Below are positions 50,840 to 59,805 of a DNA stretch of 64,000 nucleotides, in pieces. Positions within the stretch are counted from its first letter, which is position 1. Each line of letters starts with the position of its first letter. Origin of the DNA: Pseudorhodoplanes sp. (GTDB lineage Bacteria > Pseudomonadota > Alphaproteobacteria > Rhizobiales > Xanthobacteraceae); NCBI GenBank assembly GCA_032027085.1, contig JAVSMS010000001.1, positions 3,183,126 to 3,247,125 on the forward strand. Reading direction: 5' to 3'. A program made the position numbers and the translations under genes. Under the pieces are notes generated by a model that worked only from the letters and a program-made list of their open reading frames with translations, was not told where the DNA came from and did no database searches.

Positions 50840-52024
50840 ATGAGCCGCGCCGATACGGATCAGAAGCCGGCCATTTCGCCGCTGCATGATCCGCGTTGGC
50901 GTGGCATCGCCTATCAGGCGCTGCTCTGCATCGGGATCGTGGCGCTGGTCTACAGCGCCATCGACAATGCCGCGCAAAATCTGCAGAAAGCGCGGATCGC
51001 CTCCGGCTTCGATTTCTGGAATCACACTGCCGGATTCGACATCAGTCAGACACTGATCGACTATTCCACCGCGTCGACCTATGGCCGTGCCTTCTGGGTC
51101 GGCCTTCTGAATACGTTGCTGATCGCCGGTCTTGGTATCGTCTTTGCGACCATTCTCGGTTTCATCATCGGCATCGCGCGGCTGTCGCGCAATGTCTTGG
51201 TGTCGAAACTGGGCGGCGCCTATGTGGAAATCATCCGCAACCTGCCGCTGCTGCTGCAATTGCTGTTCTGGTACAACGCCGTGCTCAAGGCCTTGCCGGA
51301 GCTTGCCGACAGTCTGATCCTGCCGGGCGGCACTTTTCTCAACAATCGCGGTCTGTTTATGCCTCGCCCCATAGCGGGCGAGGGGTTATGGCTCGTCCCG
51401 ATGATGTTCGTTGTCGGCTCGGCCTCCGCGGTTGCATTCCGCCGATGGGCGAAACGGCGGCAAGAGAAAATCGGCTTGCAGGCACCGGTAGCGACGGTTG
51501 CAACCCTCCTGATTATCGGTTTGCCGCTCGCAACATTTGTCCTCAGCGGCATGCCGGTCGATTTCGCCTATCCTGAGAAGGGCCGTTTCAATATCCGCGG
51601 CGGCCTGGAAATCTTGCCGGAATTCATGGCGCTGCTGTTCGGCCTTTCCATCTACACAGCGGCATTCATCGCCGAGGCCGTCCGCGCGGGCATTCTCGCC
51701 GTGTCCTATGGGCAGACCGAAGCAGCCTATTCGCTCGGCTTGCGCCCGGCGCAAACCCTGCGGCGGGTGGTCATCCCGCAGGCGATGCGGGTGATCGTGC
51801 CGCCATTGACCAACCAGTATCTCAACCTCACCAAAAATTCGACGCTCGCGGTCGCCATCGGTTATCCAGACCTGGTGCAGGTCTTCGCCGGGACTGTGCT
51901 CAACCAGACCGGGCAGGCGGTGGAAGTGATCGCCATCACGATGGCCGTTTATCTCACGATCAGCCTCATCACATCGCTCCTGATGAACATCTATAACGCG
52001 CGTGTTGCGCTGGTGGAGCGGTGA
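50840..52024 (+). CDS. aapQ: amino-acid ABC transporter permease AapQ
   Basis: A permease of 394 residues, longer than HisQ-type permeases because of the extra N-terminal and central segments found in the Aap/Bzt group. The conserved loop reads SYGQTEAAYSLGLRPAQTLRRVVIPQAMRVIVPPL. FWVGLLNTLLIAGLGIVFATILG starts the permease core. It overlaps aapM by four bases. Confidence 0.93.
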   Translation: MSRADTDQKPAISPLHDPRWRGIAYQALLCIGIVALVYSAIDNAAQNLQKARIASGFDFWNHTAGFDISQTLIDYSTASTYGRAFWVGLLNTLLIAGLGIVFATILGFIIGIARLSRNVLVSKLGGAYVEIIRNLPLLLQLLFWYNAVLKALPELADSLILPGGTFLNNRGLFMPRPIAGEGLWLVPMMFVVGSASAVAFRRWAKRRQEKIGLQAPVATVATLLIIGLPLATFVLSGMPVDFAYPEKGRFNIRGGLEILPEFMALLFGLSIYTAAFIAEAVRAGILAVSYGQTEAAYSLGLRPAQTLRRVVIPQAMRVIVPPLTNQYLNLTKNSTLAVAIGYPDLVQVFAGTVLNQTGQAVEVIAITMAVYLTISLITSLLMNIYNARVALVER

Positions 52025-53193
52025 GCATGAGCGCGGTCACTCATGGCGACGTCTCCTTTGTGCGCCAGGCGCCAGTGGCCCCATTGCCGCCGCCGGTCAG
52101 CGAAACCGGCGTTATCGGCTGGCTGCGCAAGAATCTCTTTTCCGGCCCGCTCAACTTCGTTCTGACGGCACTGTCGCTCGGCCTCATCCTGTGGGTCATT
52201 CCGCCGCTGCTCGACTTCCTGATCTTCAACGCGACCTGGTCCGGGCAAGATCGCGAGGCCTGTGTTGCGACCGCGGAGCGGCCCGAGGTCGGCGCCTGCT
52301 GGGCCTTTGTGCGCGAGCGGATCAGCTATTTCATCTACGGTTTCTATCCGATCTCGCAGCGCTGGCGCGTCGACGTGTTCTTTGCGCTGCTCGCGGTCGG
52401 CATCGTGTGGCTGCTGGCGCCGCGTGCGAAGGGGCGGCTTTGGGGCGCATTGTATTTTTTCGTGGTGATGCCGCTTCTGTCCTACATCCTGCTGTTAGGC
52501 TGGCCGCGATACGGCCTGCCTTATGTCTCCACCGCGCAATGGGGCGGAATGCTGGTCACCGTGGTGGTGTCGGCGATCGGCATTGTCTTTTCCCTGCCGA
52601 TTGGGGTCGTGCTGGCGCTCGGGCGCCGGTCGCGCATGCCACTGGTGAAGCTTTTCTCCGTTATCTTCATCGAGTTTGTGCGCGGGGTGCCGCTCATCAC
52701 CGTGTTGTTCATGGCCAGCGTGATGTTGCCGCTGTTCGTGCCGGACCAATGGTCGCCGGACAAATTGCTGCGCGCGCTTGTCGGGGTGGCATTGTTCGCC
52801 TCCGCTTATATGGCCGAAGTGGTGCGCGCCGGGTTGCAGGCGATCCCGCGCGGACAATATGAGGGCGCCCAGGCAATCGGATTGTCCTACTGGCAGATGA
52901 TGGGGCTAGTCATCCTGCCGCAGGCGCTGCGCACCACCATTCCCAATATCGTCAACAGCTATATCGCGCTGTTCAAGGACACGACGCTGGTGTTCGTGGT
53001 TGGCATTTTCGATTTCCTTCGCACCATCGAGACTGCCCGCGTTGATCCGAAATGGGCGACGCCGGTGACCAGCACGACAGGCTATGCCTTCGCCGCCATC
53101 GTGTATTTCTTTTTCTGCTACCTGATGTCGCGCTACGCTTATGACATGGAACGGCGGCTGGCGACGGATTATCGGCGGAGGCGACGCGCGTGA
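52021..53193 (+). CDS. aapM: amino-acid ABC transporter permease AapM
   Basis: A permease of 390 residues starting with GTG at 52021 (or ATG at 52027). The permease loop is [36 protein letters not shown]. Extra helices before the core match AapM/BztC. The C-terminal [16 protein letters not shown] is basic and cytoplasmic. It overlaps aapP by four bases, so the four subunits are tightly coupled. Confidence 0.93.
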   Translation: MSMSAVTHGDVSFVRQAPVAPLPPPVSETGVIGWLRKNLFSGPLNFVLTALSLGLILWVIPPLLDFLIFNATWSGQDREACVATAERPEVGACWAFVRERISYFIYGFYPISQRWRVDVFFALLAVGIVWLLAPRAKGRLWGALYFFVVMPLLSYILLLGWPRYGLPYVSTAQWGGMLVTVVVSAIGIVFSLPIGVVLALGRRSRMPLVKLFSVIFIEFVRGVPLITVLFMASVMLPLFVPDQWSPDKLLRALVGVALFASAYMAEVVRAGLQAIPRGQYEGAQAIGLSYWQMMGLVILPQALRTTIPNIVNSYIALFKDTTLVFVVGIFDFLRTIETARVDPKWATPVTSTTGYAFAAIVYFFFCYLMSRYAYDMERRLATDYRRRRRA

Positions 53194-53999
53194 CCGACCA
53201 GCCGACAACCACCGGGAAGAAGCCTGTTTTCGGCGGCTTTGTCCGGCGCGAGGCGGGCGGCGCGACGCGGCCTGCCGTCGAAATGACCGGCGTGCACAAA
53301 TGGTTCGGTGATTTCCACGTGCTGCGGGACATCAATCTGACGGTCGCCCGAGGCGAACGCATCGTCATCTGCGGACCGTCAGGTTCCGGCAAGTCCACCA
53401 TGATCCGTTGCATCAACGCGCTTGAAGAACACCAGCGCGGCACGATCCTGGTTGACGGTATGCAATTGACCGCCGATCTGCGGCGGATCGATGAAGTCCG
53501 CCGCGATGTCGGCATGGTGTTCCAGCATTTCAATCTGTTTCCGCACCTCACCGTGATGGAGAATCTGACGCTGGCGCCGATCTGGGTGCGGCGGATGCCG
53601 AAAGCCGAGGCGGAAGAGAGGGCGATGCATTTCCTGCGGCGGGTAAAGATTCCGGAACAGGCGCAGAAATATCCGGGGCAATTGTCGGGCGGTCAGCAGC
53701 AGCGTGTCGCCATCGCGCGAGCCTTATGCATGAATCCGAAGCTCATGCTGTTCGACGAGCCGACCTCGGCGCTTGATCCGGAAATGGTCAAGGAGGTGCT
53801 GGACACGATGGTCCAGCTTGCGGAAGACGGCATGACCATGCTGGTCGTGACGCATGAAATGGGCTTCGCCCGCCAGATCGCCGACCGTATCGTCTTCATG
53901 GACGAAGGACAGATCGTCGAGGTCAACACGCCGGCTGAATTCTTCGCCAATCCGAAGCACGAGCGGACGAGGCTGTTCCTCAGCCAGATTCTGCATTGA
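53190..53999 (+). CDS. aapP: amino-acid ABC transporter ATPase AapP
   Basis: A 269-residue ATPase. Walker [14 protein letters not shown]-loop [13 protein letters not shown], signature [13 protein letters not shown], Walker [14 protein letters not shown]-loop [15 protein letters not shown]. An N-terminal ~30-residue extension precedes the core. Its stop lies 7 bases from the convergent MBL-fold gene's stop. Confidence 0.95.
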   Translation: MTDQPTTTGKKPVFGGFVRREAGGATRPAVEMTGVHKWFGDFHVLRDINLTVARGERIVICGPSGSGKSTMIRCINALEEHQRGTILVDGMQLTADLRRIDEVRRDVGMVFQHFNLFPHLTVMENLTLAPIWVRRMPKAEAEERAMHFLRRVKIPEQAQKYPGQLSGGQQQRVAIARALCMNPKLMLFDEPTSALDPEMVKEVLDTMVQLAEDGMTMLVVTHEMGFARQIADRIVFMDEGQIVEVNTPAEFFANPKHERTRLFLSQILH

Positions 54000-54006
54000 T
54001 CCGGGA

Positions 54007-54879
54007 TCAGATCGCGTCAATCGGGATTTTCAGATAGGAGCGGCCGTTGCTTTCCGGAGGGGGCAGGCGGCCGCCACGCAGATTGACCTGCAAGGCGTGC
54101 AGGATCAGCGCCGGCATCGGCAAGCTTTTGTCGCGCGCCTCGCGCATCGCGATGTAGCTCTCGCGCGTCGGATGCTTGGTAAGATGGATGTTGTTGCTCC
54201 TCTGTTCGGCGACGGTGGATTCCCACTGCGCCGGGCGGCCGTTCGGCTTGTAGTCATGGCCCGTGAAAAGCCGGGTCTGGTCCGGCAGCGCCAGAATTTT
54301 CTGAATCGAATCGTACAGCACCGCCGCGCTGCCGCCGGGAAAATCGGCACGCGCGGTCCCGAAATCCGGTTGAAACAGTGTGTCATGCACGAAAGCCGCA
54401 TCGCCGATCACATAGGTAATGGAAGCGAGGGTGTGACCCGGCGAATGGATGACACGGACAGGCAATGCGCCGACCGCAAAGGTCTCGCCATCGGCGAACA
54501 AATGGTCCCACTCCTTGCCGTCGGTGGGGAAGTCCGGCTCGTGATAGATGTGCTTCCAAAGTTTTTGCACATCGACCACCTTCTCGCCGATGGCCGTCGG
54601 CGCGCCAAGCTTGTCTTTCAGATAGGCGGCGGCGGAGAAATGATCGGCATGCGGATGCGTGTCCAGAATCCAGTCGATCGTCAGCTTGCGGTCCTTGACA
54701 GCCTTCAGCAGTTCATCCGCGGATCTCCCCGAGACGCGGCCCGCTCTTTCGTCATAGTCGAGCACGGGATCGATGATGACGGCGTGATGGCTGGTCGGAT
54801 CGGCCACGATATAGGCGATGCTGCCGGAAGGCTCATGGTAGAAGCCAGCGACGTCCGGACGAGGCAAGGCGCTAGTCAT
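54007..54879 (-). CDS. MBL-fold hydrolase, persulfide-dioxygenase-like, second copy
   Basis: A 290-residue metallo-beta-lactamase-fold protein with HPHADH at residues 75-80. Other ligands are in HSPGHTLAS, VHDTLF and GHDYKP. It shares size and block order with the BigR-linked copy at 3842 (both have VIDPVLD before the motif). It lies two bases downstream of a mercaptopyruvate sulfurtransferase gene, itself downstream of cysK, which fits a role in oxidising persulfide produced from cysteine. ETHE1-type activity is inferred; glyoxalase II-like activity is the alternative. Confidence 0.85.
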   Translation of the reverse strand: MTSALPRPDVAGFYHEPSGSIAYIVADPTSHHAVIIDPVLDYDERAGRVSGRSADELLKAVKDRKLTIDWILDTHPHADHFSAAAYLKDKLGAPTAIGEKVVDVQKLWKHIYHEPDFPTDGKEWDHLFADGETFAVGALPVRVIHSPGHTLASITYVIGDAAFVHDTLFQPDFGTARADFPGGSAAVLYDSIQKILALPDQTRLFTGHDYKPNGRPAQWESTVAEQRSNNIHLTKHPTRESYIAMREARDKSLPMPALILHALQVNLRGGRLPPPESNGRSYLKIPIDAI

Positions 54880-54881
54880 GC

Positions 54882-55745
54882 TCAGGGCTCAGGTTCGATC
54901 GGCAGGTCGCCGCGGCCCGCCCATTCGGTCCAGGAGCCATCGTAAAGCGCCTTCGGCTCCTTGCCGATGGCTTCCAGCGCCAGCGTCAGGATCGCGGCGC
55001 TGACACCGGAGCCGCACGAGGTGATCACCGGTTTGTCGAGATCGACGCCGCCCTTGCGGAAGGCCTGCTTGATGCGCTCGGCATCCACCAGGCGGCCGTC
55101 TTCCACAATGTCGGCATAGGGAACGTTGAAAGCACCCGGCATGTGGCCGGAAGGCAGTCCCGGCCGCGGTTCGGGCGCAGTGCCGGCAAAGCGCTCGGCG
55201 GAGCGCGCATCAACGACCTGGGCGGATTTGTCCGCCAGCGCCTTCTGAATGTCGGCGACCCTCGCCACCGCGCCGGCATTGAAGCGTGGCGTGAAATGCC
55301 GCGGGGTGCGGCGCGTTTCGCCAAGCTCGATCCTGCGGCCTTCGGCCTTCCACTTCGGAAAGCCGCCATCGAGGAGAAAGACGTCGCGCACGCCGAAAAT
55401 GCGAAACGTCCACCAGACGCGGGCAGCGGAAAACAATCCGAGCCCGTCGTAGACCACGATGGTCTGGCCGTCTCCAATGCCGAGATGGCGCATGGCCGAC
55501 GAGAACGCTTCGGGCGAGGGGATCATGTGCGGCAGATTGCTGGACGTATCCGCAATCTTGTTGATGTCGAAGAACACCGCACCTGGAATATGCGCCGCCA
55601 GATATTCCTGGTGGCCGTCGCGCTTCATCGTGGAGAGATAATAGGAGCCGTCCACCACCACAATGTCAGGTGCGTCGAGGTGGTCTTCCAGCCATTGCGT
55701 GGAGACCAGCCATCTGCTCGGCAACGTCGGATCGGAATTGGGCAT
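54882..55745 (-). CDS. sseA: 3-mercaptopyruvate sulfurtransferase
   Basis: A two-domain rhodanese of 287 residues. The N-terminal inactive domain covers about residues 1-135 (VSTQWLEDHL at its start). The C-terminal domain carries the active loop TSCGSGVSA, with Cys244. The CGSGV(S/T)A loop is that of mercaptopyruvate sulfurtransferases; thiosulfate types have CRKGVTA. It transfers sulfane sulfur from 3-mercaptopyruvate to a thiol and makes persulfide that the neighbouring MBL-fold enzyme could oxidise. Confidence 0.92.
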   Translation of the reverse strand: MPNSDPTLPSRWLVSTQWLEDHLDAPDIVVVDGSYYLSTMKRDGHQEYLAAHIPGAVFFDINKIADTSSNLPHMIPSPEAFSSAMRHLGIGDGQTIVVYDGLGLFSAARVWWTFRIFGVRDVFLLDGGFPKWKAEGRRIELGETRRTPRHFTPRFNAGAVARVADIQKALADKSAQVVDARSAERFAGTAPEPRPGLPSGHMPGAFNVPYADIVEDGRLVDAERIKQAFRKGGVDLDKPVITSCGSGVSAAILTLALEAIGKEPKALYDGSWTEWAGRGDLPIEPEP

Positions 55746-55757
55746 TGCAAACTCTTG

Positions 55758-56798
55758 TTACACTTTCTCGAACGGCGGCTGAATGCTGGTTTTGCGTTCA
55801 AGCCACGCGGGCACCGGCAGATCTTTCGAACGCAGGAAAGCCGGATTGAACAATTTCGACTGGTAGCGCGTGCCGTAGTCAGCCAGCACGGTGACAATCG
55901 TCTTGCCCTTGCCGAGTTCCTTTGCAAGACGAATTGCGCCTGCGATGTTGATGCCCGATGAGCCGCCGAGACACAGGCCCTCATGCTCCAGCAGATCGAA
56001 GATGATCGGCACGGCTTCTTCGTCGGGGATCAGATAGGCGTGATCGACCTTGATGTCCTCGATGATCGGTGTGATGCGGCCGAGGCCGATGCCTTCGGTG
56101 ATCGAGCCGCCTTCGGTCGCTTCCACCTTTCCGTGCGCGAACAGATTGTACATGGCCGCGCCTCTCGGATCGGCGACACCGATGACGATGTCTTTCTTCT
56201 TCTCGCGCAGGAATGTGGAGACGCCGGCAATGGTGCCGCCGGTGCCGATGGCGCAGATGAAGCCATCGATCTTGCCGCCGGTCTGCTCCCAGATCTCCGG
56301 TCCGGTCGATACGTAGTGGGCTTTGCGGTTGTCGAGATTGTTCCACTGGTCGGCGAAGATCACACCGTTCTTTTCAGTCTTCTTCAGTTGCTCGGCGAGG
56401 CGGCGGCCAACATGCTGATAGTTGTTGGGATTGCTGTAGGCGACCGCCGGCACTTCCACGAGCTCGGCGCCGCAGAGCCGCAGCATGTCCTTCTTTTCCT
56501 GACTCTGGGTGTCGGGGATGACGATGAGCGTGCGGTAGCCCAGCGCATTGGCGACCAGCGCAAGCCCGATGCCGGTATTGCCGGCCGTGCTTTCCACCAC
56601 CAGGCCGCCCGGCTTGAGCTCGCCGCGTTTTTCCGCTTCCAGAATCATCTGCTTGCCGGCGCGATCCTTCACCGACTGGCCGGGATTCATGAATTCGGCC
56701 TTGCCCAGAATGGTGCAGCCGGTCGCGGCCGAGGCATGTTCGAGCTTGATGAGTGGCGTGTTGCCGATGGCGTCGACGAGGCCGTTGCGGATATGCAT
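55758..56798 (-). CDS. cysK: cysteine synthase A (O-acetylserine sulfhydrylase)
   Basis: A PLP fold type II enzyme of 346 residues. The PLP lysine is in PGQSVKDRAG, and the phosphate loop is in GTGGTIAG. VESTAGNTGIGLALVANALG is the substrate loop (TAGNTG form). The long C-terminus (AFLRSKDLPVPAWLERK) exceeds the ~310-residue standard CysK and is typical of an alphaproteobacterial subgroup. It is first in the cysK-sseA-MBL cluster with gaps of 12 and 2 bases. Confidence 0.92.
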   Translation of the reverse strand: MHIRNGLVDAIGNTPLIKLEHASAATGCTILGKAEFMNPGQSVKDRAGKQMILEAEKRGELKPGGLVVESTAGNTGIGLALVANALGYRTLIVIPDTQSQEKKDMLRLCGAELVEVPAVAYSNPNNYQHVGRRLAEQLKKTEKNGVIFADQWNNLDNRKAHYVSTGPEIWEQTGGKIDGFICAIGTGGTIAGVSTFLREKKKDIVIGVADPRGAAMYNLFAHGKVEATEGGSITEGIGLGRITPIIEDIKVDHAYLIPDEEAVPIIFDLLEHEGLCLGGSSGINIAGAIRLAKELGKGKTIVTVLADYGTRYQSKLFNPAFLRSKDLPVPAWLERKTSIQPPFEKV

Positions 56799-56880
56799 GA
56801 AGATCGATCCGGCTTTCTGTGGAGAGCGCGACCCTATCGAGGCCGTATCCTCACGACAAGCCGTCCCGGACGGGCCTCAG

Positions 56881-58107
56881 CTATGAGCTTTTGGCGAACA
56901 CCATCTGCCGGACGTCGATATTTCCGGACAGAAATCCGGCTTCGCAATAGGACAGATAATATTCCCACAGCCGCCGGAATCGCTCGTCAAAGCCGAAGGG
57001 CGCCAGTCCCGGCCAGGCGGCCCGGAAGCGTTCGCGCCAGGTCGCGAGGGTGAGGGCGTAGTCATTGCCGAAGACTTTCTCGCCGGCGAGCGGCAGACCG
57101 AAGCCCTGTCCCAAAGCTTTCAGCGTTGACGGCGTCGGCAGCATACCGCCGGGAAACACGTAGCGGCGGATGAAATCGATCTCGCGCCGGTAATGGGCGA
57201 ACAGCTTTTCCTGAATGGTGATGGTCTGGATGCCGGCAAGCCCGCCGGGTACGAGGCGATCGCGCAATTGCCGGAAATAATCCGGCCAGAATTGCTCGCC
57301 CACCGCTTCCAGCATCTCGATCGAGGCGATGCGGTCATAGGAGCCGCGCTCGTCCCGATAATCCTGCAGCCGAATCTCAATCTTCTCCGCAAGACCCGCA
57401 TTGAAGACGCGCCGCTTCGCGTAGTCGAATTGCTCGCGGCTGATGGTCAGACCGACAACCCTGGCGCCGACGTTTTTCGCAGCATACTCGGCAAAGCCGC
57501 CCCAGCCGCAGCCGATCTCCAAGATTGTGTGATCGGATTTCAGATCGATCTGCTGTGCCAGGCTCTGATATTTGCGCAATTGCGCAGCGGATAGATCGTT
57601 GCCGTCCTGATCGAACAGGGCGGACGAATAGGTCATCGTCGGATCGAGCCAGGCGGCATAGAAGTCGTTGCCGAGGTCGTAATGGGCGTGAATGTTCTTG
57701 CGCGCCTGCCGCTTGGTGTTGCGGTTGAGCCAGTGGCGGAAGGTTTGCGCCCAGCGTACGAGGGGATGCGCAAGCACGGACTGCAGCATGTCCTGATTGA
57801 CACAGAACAGATAGAGGAAACGGGTCAGATCGGACGTTTCCCACTCGCCGCGCAAATAGGCTTCGGCCATTCCGATGTCGCCGCTCTGGAGCAACCGCCA
57901 GGCAAATCGATAGTCCTTGATGACCAGTTGCGCGGTGGGACCGTCCGTCTCGCCCTTGAAGACCAGGAGCCGGCCGTCCGGCAGCGAGACCTCAAGCGTT
58001 CCGCATCGGATGCGTTCGGCCAGCTTGAAGGCGGTGCGGACCGCCGCCGGCAAGCCGGTCAGAGCCTCCGTACGCGTTTGCGGGGTAATAGTGACGATCT
58101 GCTGCAT
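56881..58107 (-). CDS. cfa: cyclopropane-fatty-acyl-phospholipid synthase-like methyltransferase
   Basis: Adds a methylene group from S-adenosylmethionine to unsaturated fatty-acyl chains. It has 408 residues. The SAM motif is LEIGCGWGGFAEYAAKN. Other signatures are HYDLGNDFYAAWLDPTMTYSSALF and SIEMLEAVGEQFWPDYF. The N-terminal ~130 residues form the lipid-binding domain of the Cfa family. The 82-base gap after cysK suggests independent expression. Confidence 0.92.
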   Translation of the reverse strand: MQQIVTITPQTRTEALTGLPAAVRTAFKLAERIRCGTLEVSLPDGRLLVFKGETDGPTAQLVIKDYRFAWRLLQSGDIGMAEAYLRGEWETSDLTRFLYLFCVNQDMLQSVLAHPLVRWAQTFRHWLNRNTKRQARKNIHAHYDLGNDFYAAWLDPTMTYSSALFDQDGNDLSAAQLRKYQSLAQQIDLKSDHTILEIGCGWGGFAEYAAKNVGARVVGLTISREQFDYAKRRVFNAGLAEKIEIRLQDYRDERGSYDRIASIEMLEAVGEQFWPDYFRQLRDRLVPGGLAGIQTITIQEKLFAHYRREIDFIRRYVFPGGMLPTPSTLKALGQGFGLPLAGEKVFGNDYALTLATWRERFRAAWPGLAPFGFDERFRRLWEYYLSYCEAGFLSGNIDVRQMVFAKSS

Positions 58108-58249
58108 GAGGAGCCGCCCGAAGAACCAAAAAACCCATTATCGTGCGGCCACATCGACCTGTCTACGTGGCCTGTGGAGGCGCCGATGGGCAAATGGGCG
58201 GAAAGCCGTGGCGGATGTCCGGCAAAAAAAGAGGCAAATTCGCTGCGAT

Positions 58250-58270
58250 TTTGAAACCACTTTGAAACCA
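58250..58270. repeat. 11-bp-spaced direct repeat TTTGAAACCA
   Basis: TTTGAAACCA occurs at 58250-58259 and 58261-58270, i.e. in register on one helical turn, in the divergent region between cfa and the GGDEF gene. It is a candidate binding site. No regulator is assigned. Confidence 0.45.
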
Positions 58271-58406
58271 TGGCGAAGCGATTCAGCGTCACTCTTTGAT
58301 CAGTTTCACGACTTGTTTGCCCCCCGGGGCTATTGGTTGGCGTGTTTCCAGACGGGCCGGATTGTCTTGGCATGGCCCGATTTTTTGCTTTCCGGGTCAC
58401 CGTTGA

Positions 58407-59633
58407 ATGAGTCTCGACGTCCATACGCTTTTTCTCGTCACGATTTACGTCGAGGCAATGCTTGGGCTGCTGCTCCTCTTCGCCTGGGTGCAGAATACGG
58501 CGATCACGGCGGTCGCTTGGTGGGCGTGGGCGCATCTGCTGCGGGCGGCGTCCATCGCTCTGTTCGGCAGATTTGGGTCGACCTCGGACCTCATCACCAT
58601 CGATTTGGCGAACGCGCTTCTGTTCGTATCGTTCGCCATGACCTGGACCGGGGCGCGGGTCTTTGGCGGCCGCGCTCCATCGCTGATCGGTCTTGTTGTC
58701 GGTGCCGCGATCTGGCTGGCCGCCAGCAGGCTGGCCATCGTCGCCGAATCGATGGAAATGCGCATTCTCGTCAGTTCCAGCATTATCGCCGGCTATTCGT
58801 GGATGTCGGCCTACGAGTTCTGGCGCGGCCGCGACGAGCCGCTAGTGTCGCGCTGGCCCGCCATTTTCATGCTTTTCGCGCATGGCGCCTTGTTCATGCT
58901 GCGCACGCCGCTGAGCCTGATCCTCCCCTGGATGCCGGACACCCAGGTTTTCGACAGCGTGTGGATGATCGTCTTGAGCTTCGAAGCACTGCTGTTCACC
59001 ATTGCGATCGCCTTCATCTTCCTTGCCATGGCGAAAGAACGCACCGAGTTTCTGCACAAGACCGCCTCTCTGGTCGATCCGCTCACCGGCATTGCCAATC
59101 GACGCGCCTTTCTGGAGGGAAGCGAGGAACTGGCGCGTCGTATCGAAGCGGATCAGCGTCCGGCCAGCGTGTTGCTGATTGACCTGGATCACTTCAAGTC
59201 GATCAACGACAATTATGGTCACGCCTTCGGTGACCGGGTGCTGCAGATTTTCGCCAAGACCGCGACCGCGCGGCTCGGGCCGTGGGATATCGTCGGACGG
59301 CTGGGCGGCGAGGAGTTCGGGGTGCTTCTCTATGACGCCGACCATGATCGCGCGATGACCATCGCCGAGGAGATCCGCCATTCATTCGCGGAGCATGCCC
59401 GCCAGGTTGACGGATGCGATGTGCGGGCCACCGCATCGATCGGTGTTGCGATCAGTTTCAAGGCACCCCTTGACGTGCATACGCTGCTCGCGCAGGCGGA
59501 CGAGGCGCTTTATTGCGCCAAGGAGCGTGGCCGCAATCGCGTCGAGACATCCTCGCTCGACCTGATCCTCAGGTTGGACAGTTCGACGCCTTCGCTGCGC
59601 ATTCCCGAACTGGTGGCGAAGAACGCGGCTTGA
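58407..59633 (+). CDS. membrane-bound diguanylate cyclase (GGDEF)
   Basis: Makes cyclic di-GMP from GTP. It has 408 residues. Residues ~1-215 hold six or seven hydrophobic helices. The GGDEF domain starts at DPLTGIANRRAFLEG and has GRLGGEEFGVLLYD, with the GGEEF active loop at residues 300-304, so it is predicted active. An RxxD inhibitory site upstream of the loop is not clear. There is no EAL domain. It stands alone. Confidence 0.92.
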   Translation: MSLDVHTLFLVTIYVEAMLGLLLLFAWVQNTAITAVAWWAWAHLLRAASIALFGRFGSTSDLITIDLANALLFVSFAMTWTGARVFGGRAPSLIGLVVGAAIWLAASRLAIVAESMEMRILVSSSIIAGYSWMSAYEFWRGRDEPLVSRWPAIFMLFAHGALFMLRTPLSLILPWMPDTQVFDSVWMIVLSFEALLFTIAIAFIFLAMAKERTEFLHKTASLVDPLTGIANRRAFLEGSEELARRIEADQRPASVLLIDLDHFKSINDNYGHAFGDRVLQIFAKTATARLGPWDIVGRLGGEEFGVLLYDADHDRAMTIAEEIRHSFAEHARQVDGCDVRATASIGVAISFKAPLDVHTLLAQADEALYCAKERGRNRVETSSLDLILRLDSSTPSLRIPELVAKNAA

Positions 59634-59712
59634 TCGCGGCGCGCCCGCATTTGTCGGGCGGCGAACCTCTACATTCCAAACTGGGCATCCGACGCCATCG
59701 CGGATTTCATAT

Positions 59713-59765
59713 TTGACAGCGCCCGCCGGCGCTATGCATTATAGTTCATGCTGGGTGTCACACCC
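59713..59765 (+). promoter_or_regulatory. promoter and operator upstream of the feruloyl-CoA synthase gene
   Basis: A perfect TTGACA (59713-59718) is followed 18 bases on by CATTAT (59737-59742) as a likely -10. An inverted repeat GGGTGT-C-ACACCC (59753-59765) lies around or just after the start of transcription, a position for repression. Ferulate genes are often run by MarR-type repressors such as FerR; that regulator is not in the window. Confidence 0.5.
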
Positions 59766-59805
59766 CAAGAACAACCAATAAAACACTCGATCTGCGGGAG
59801 GATTT

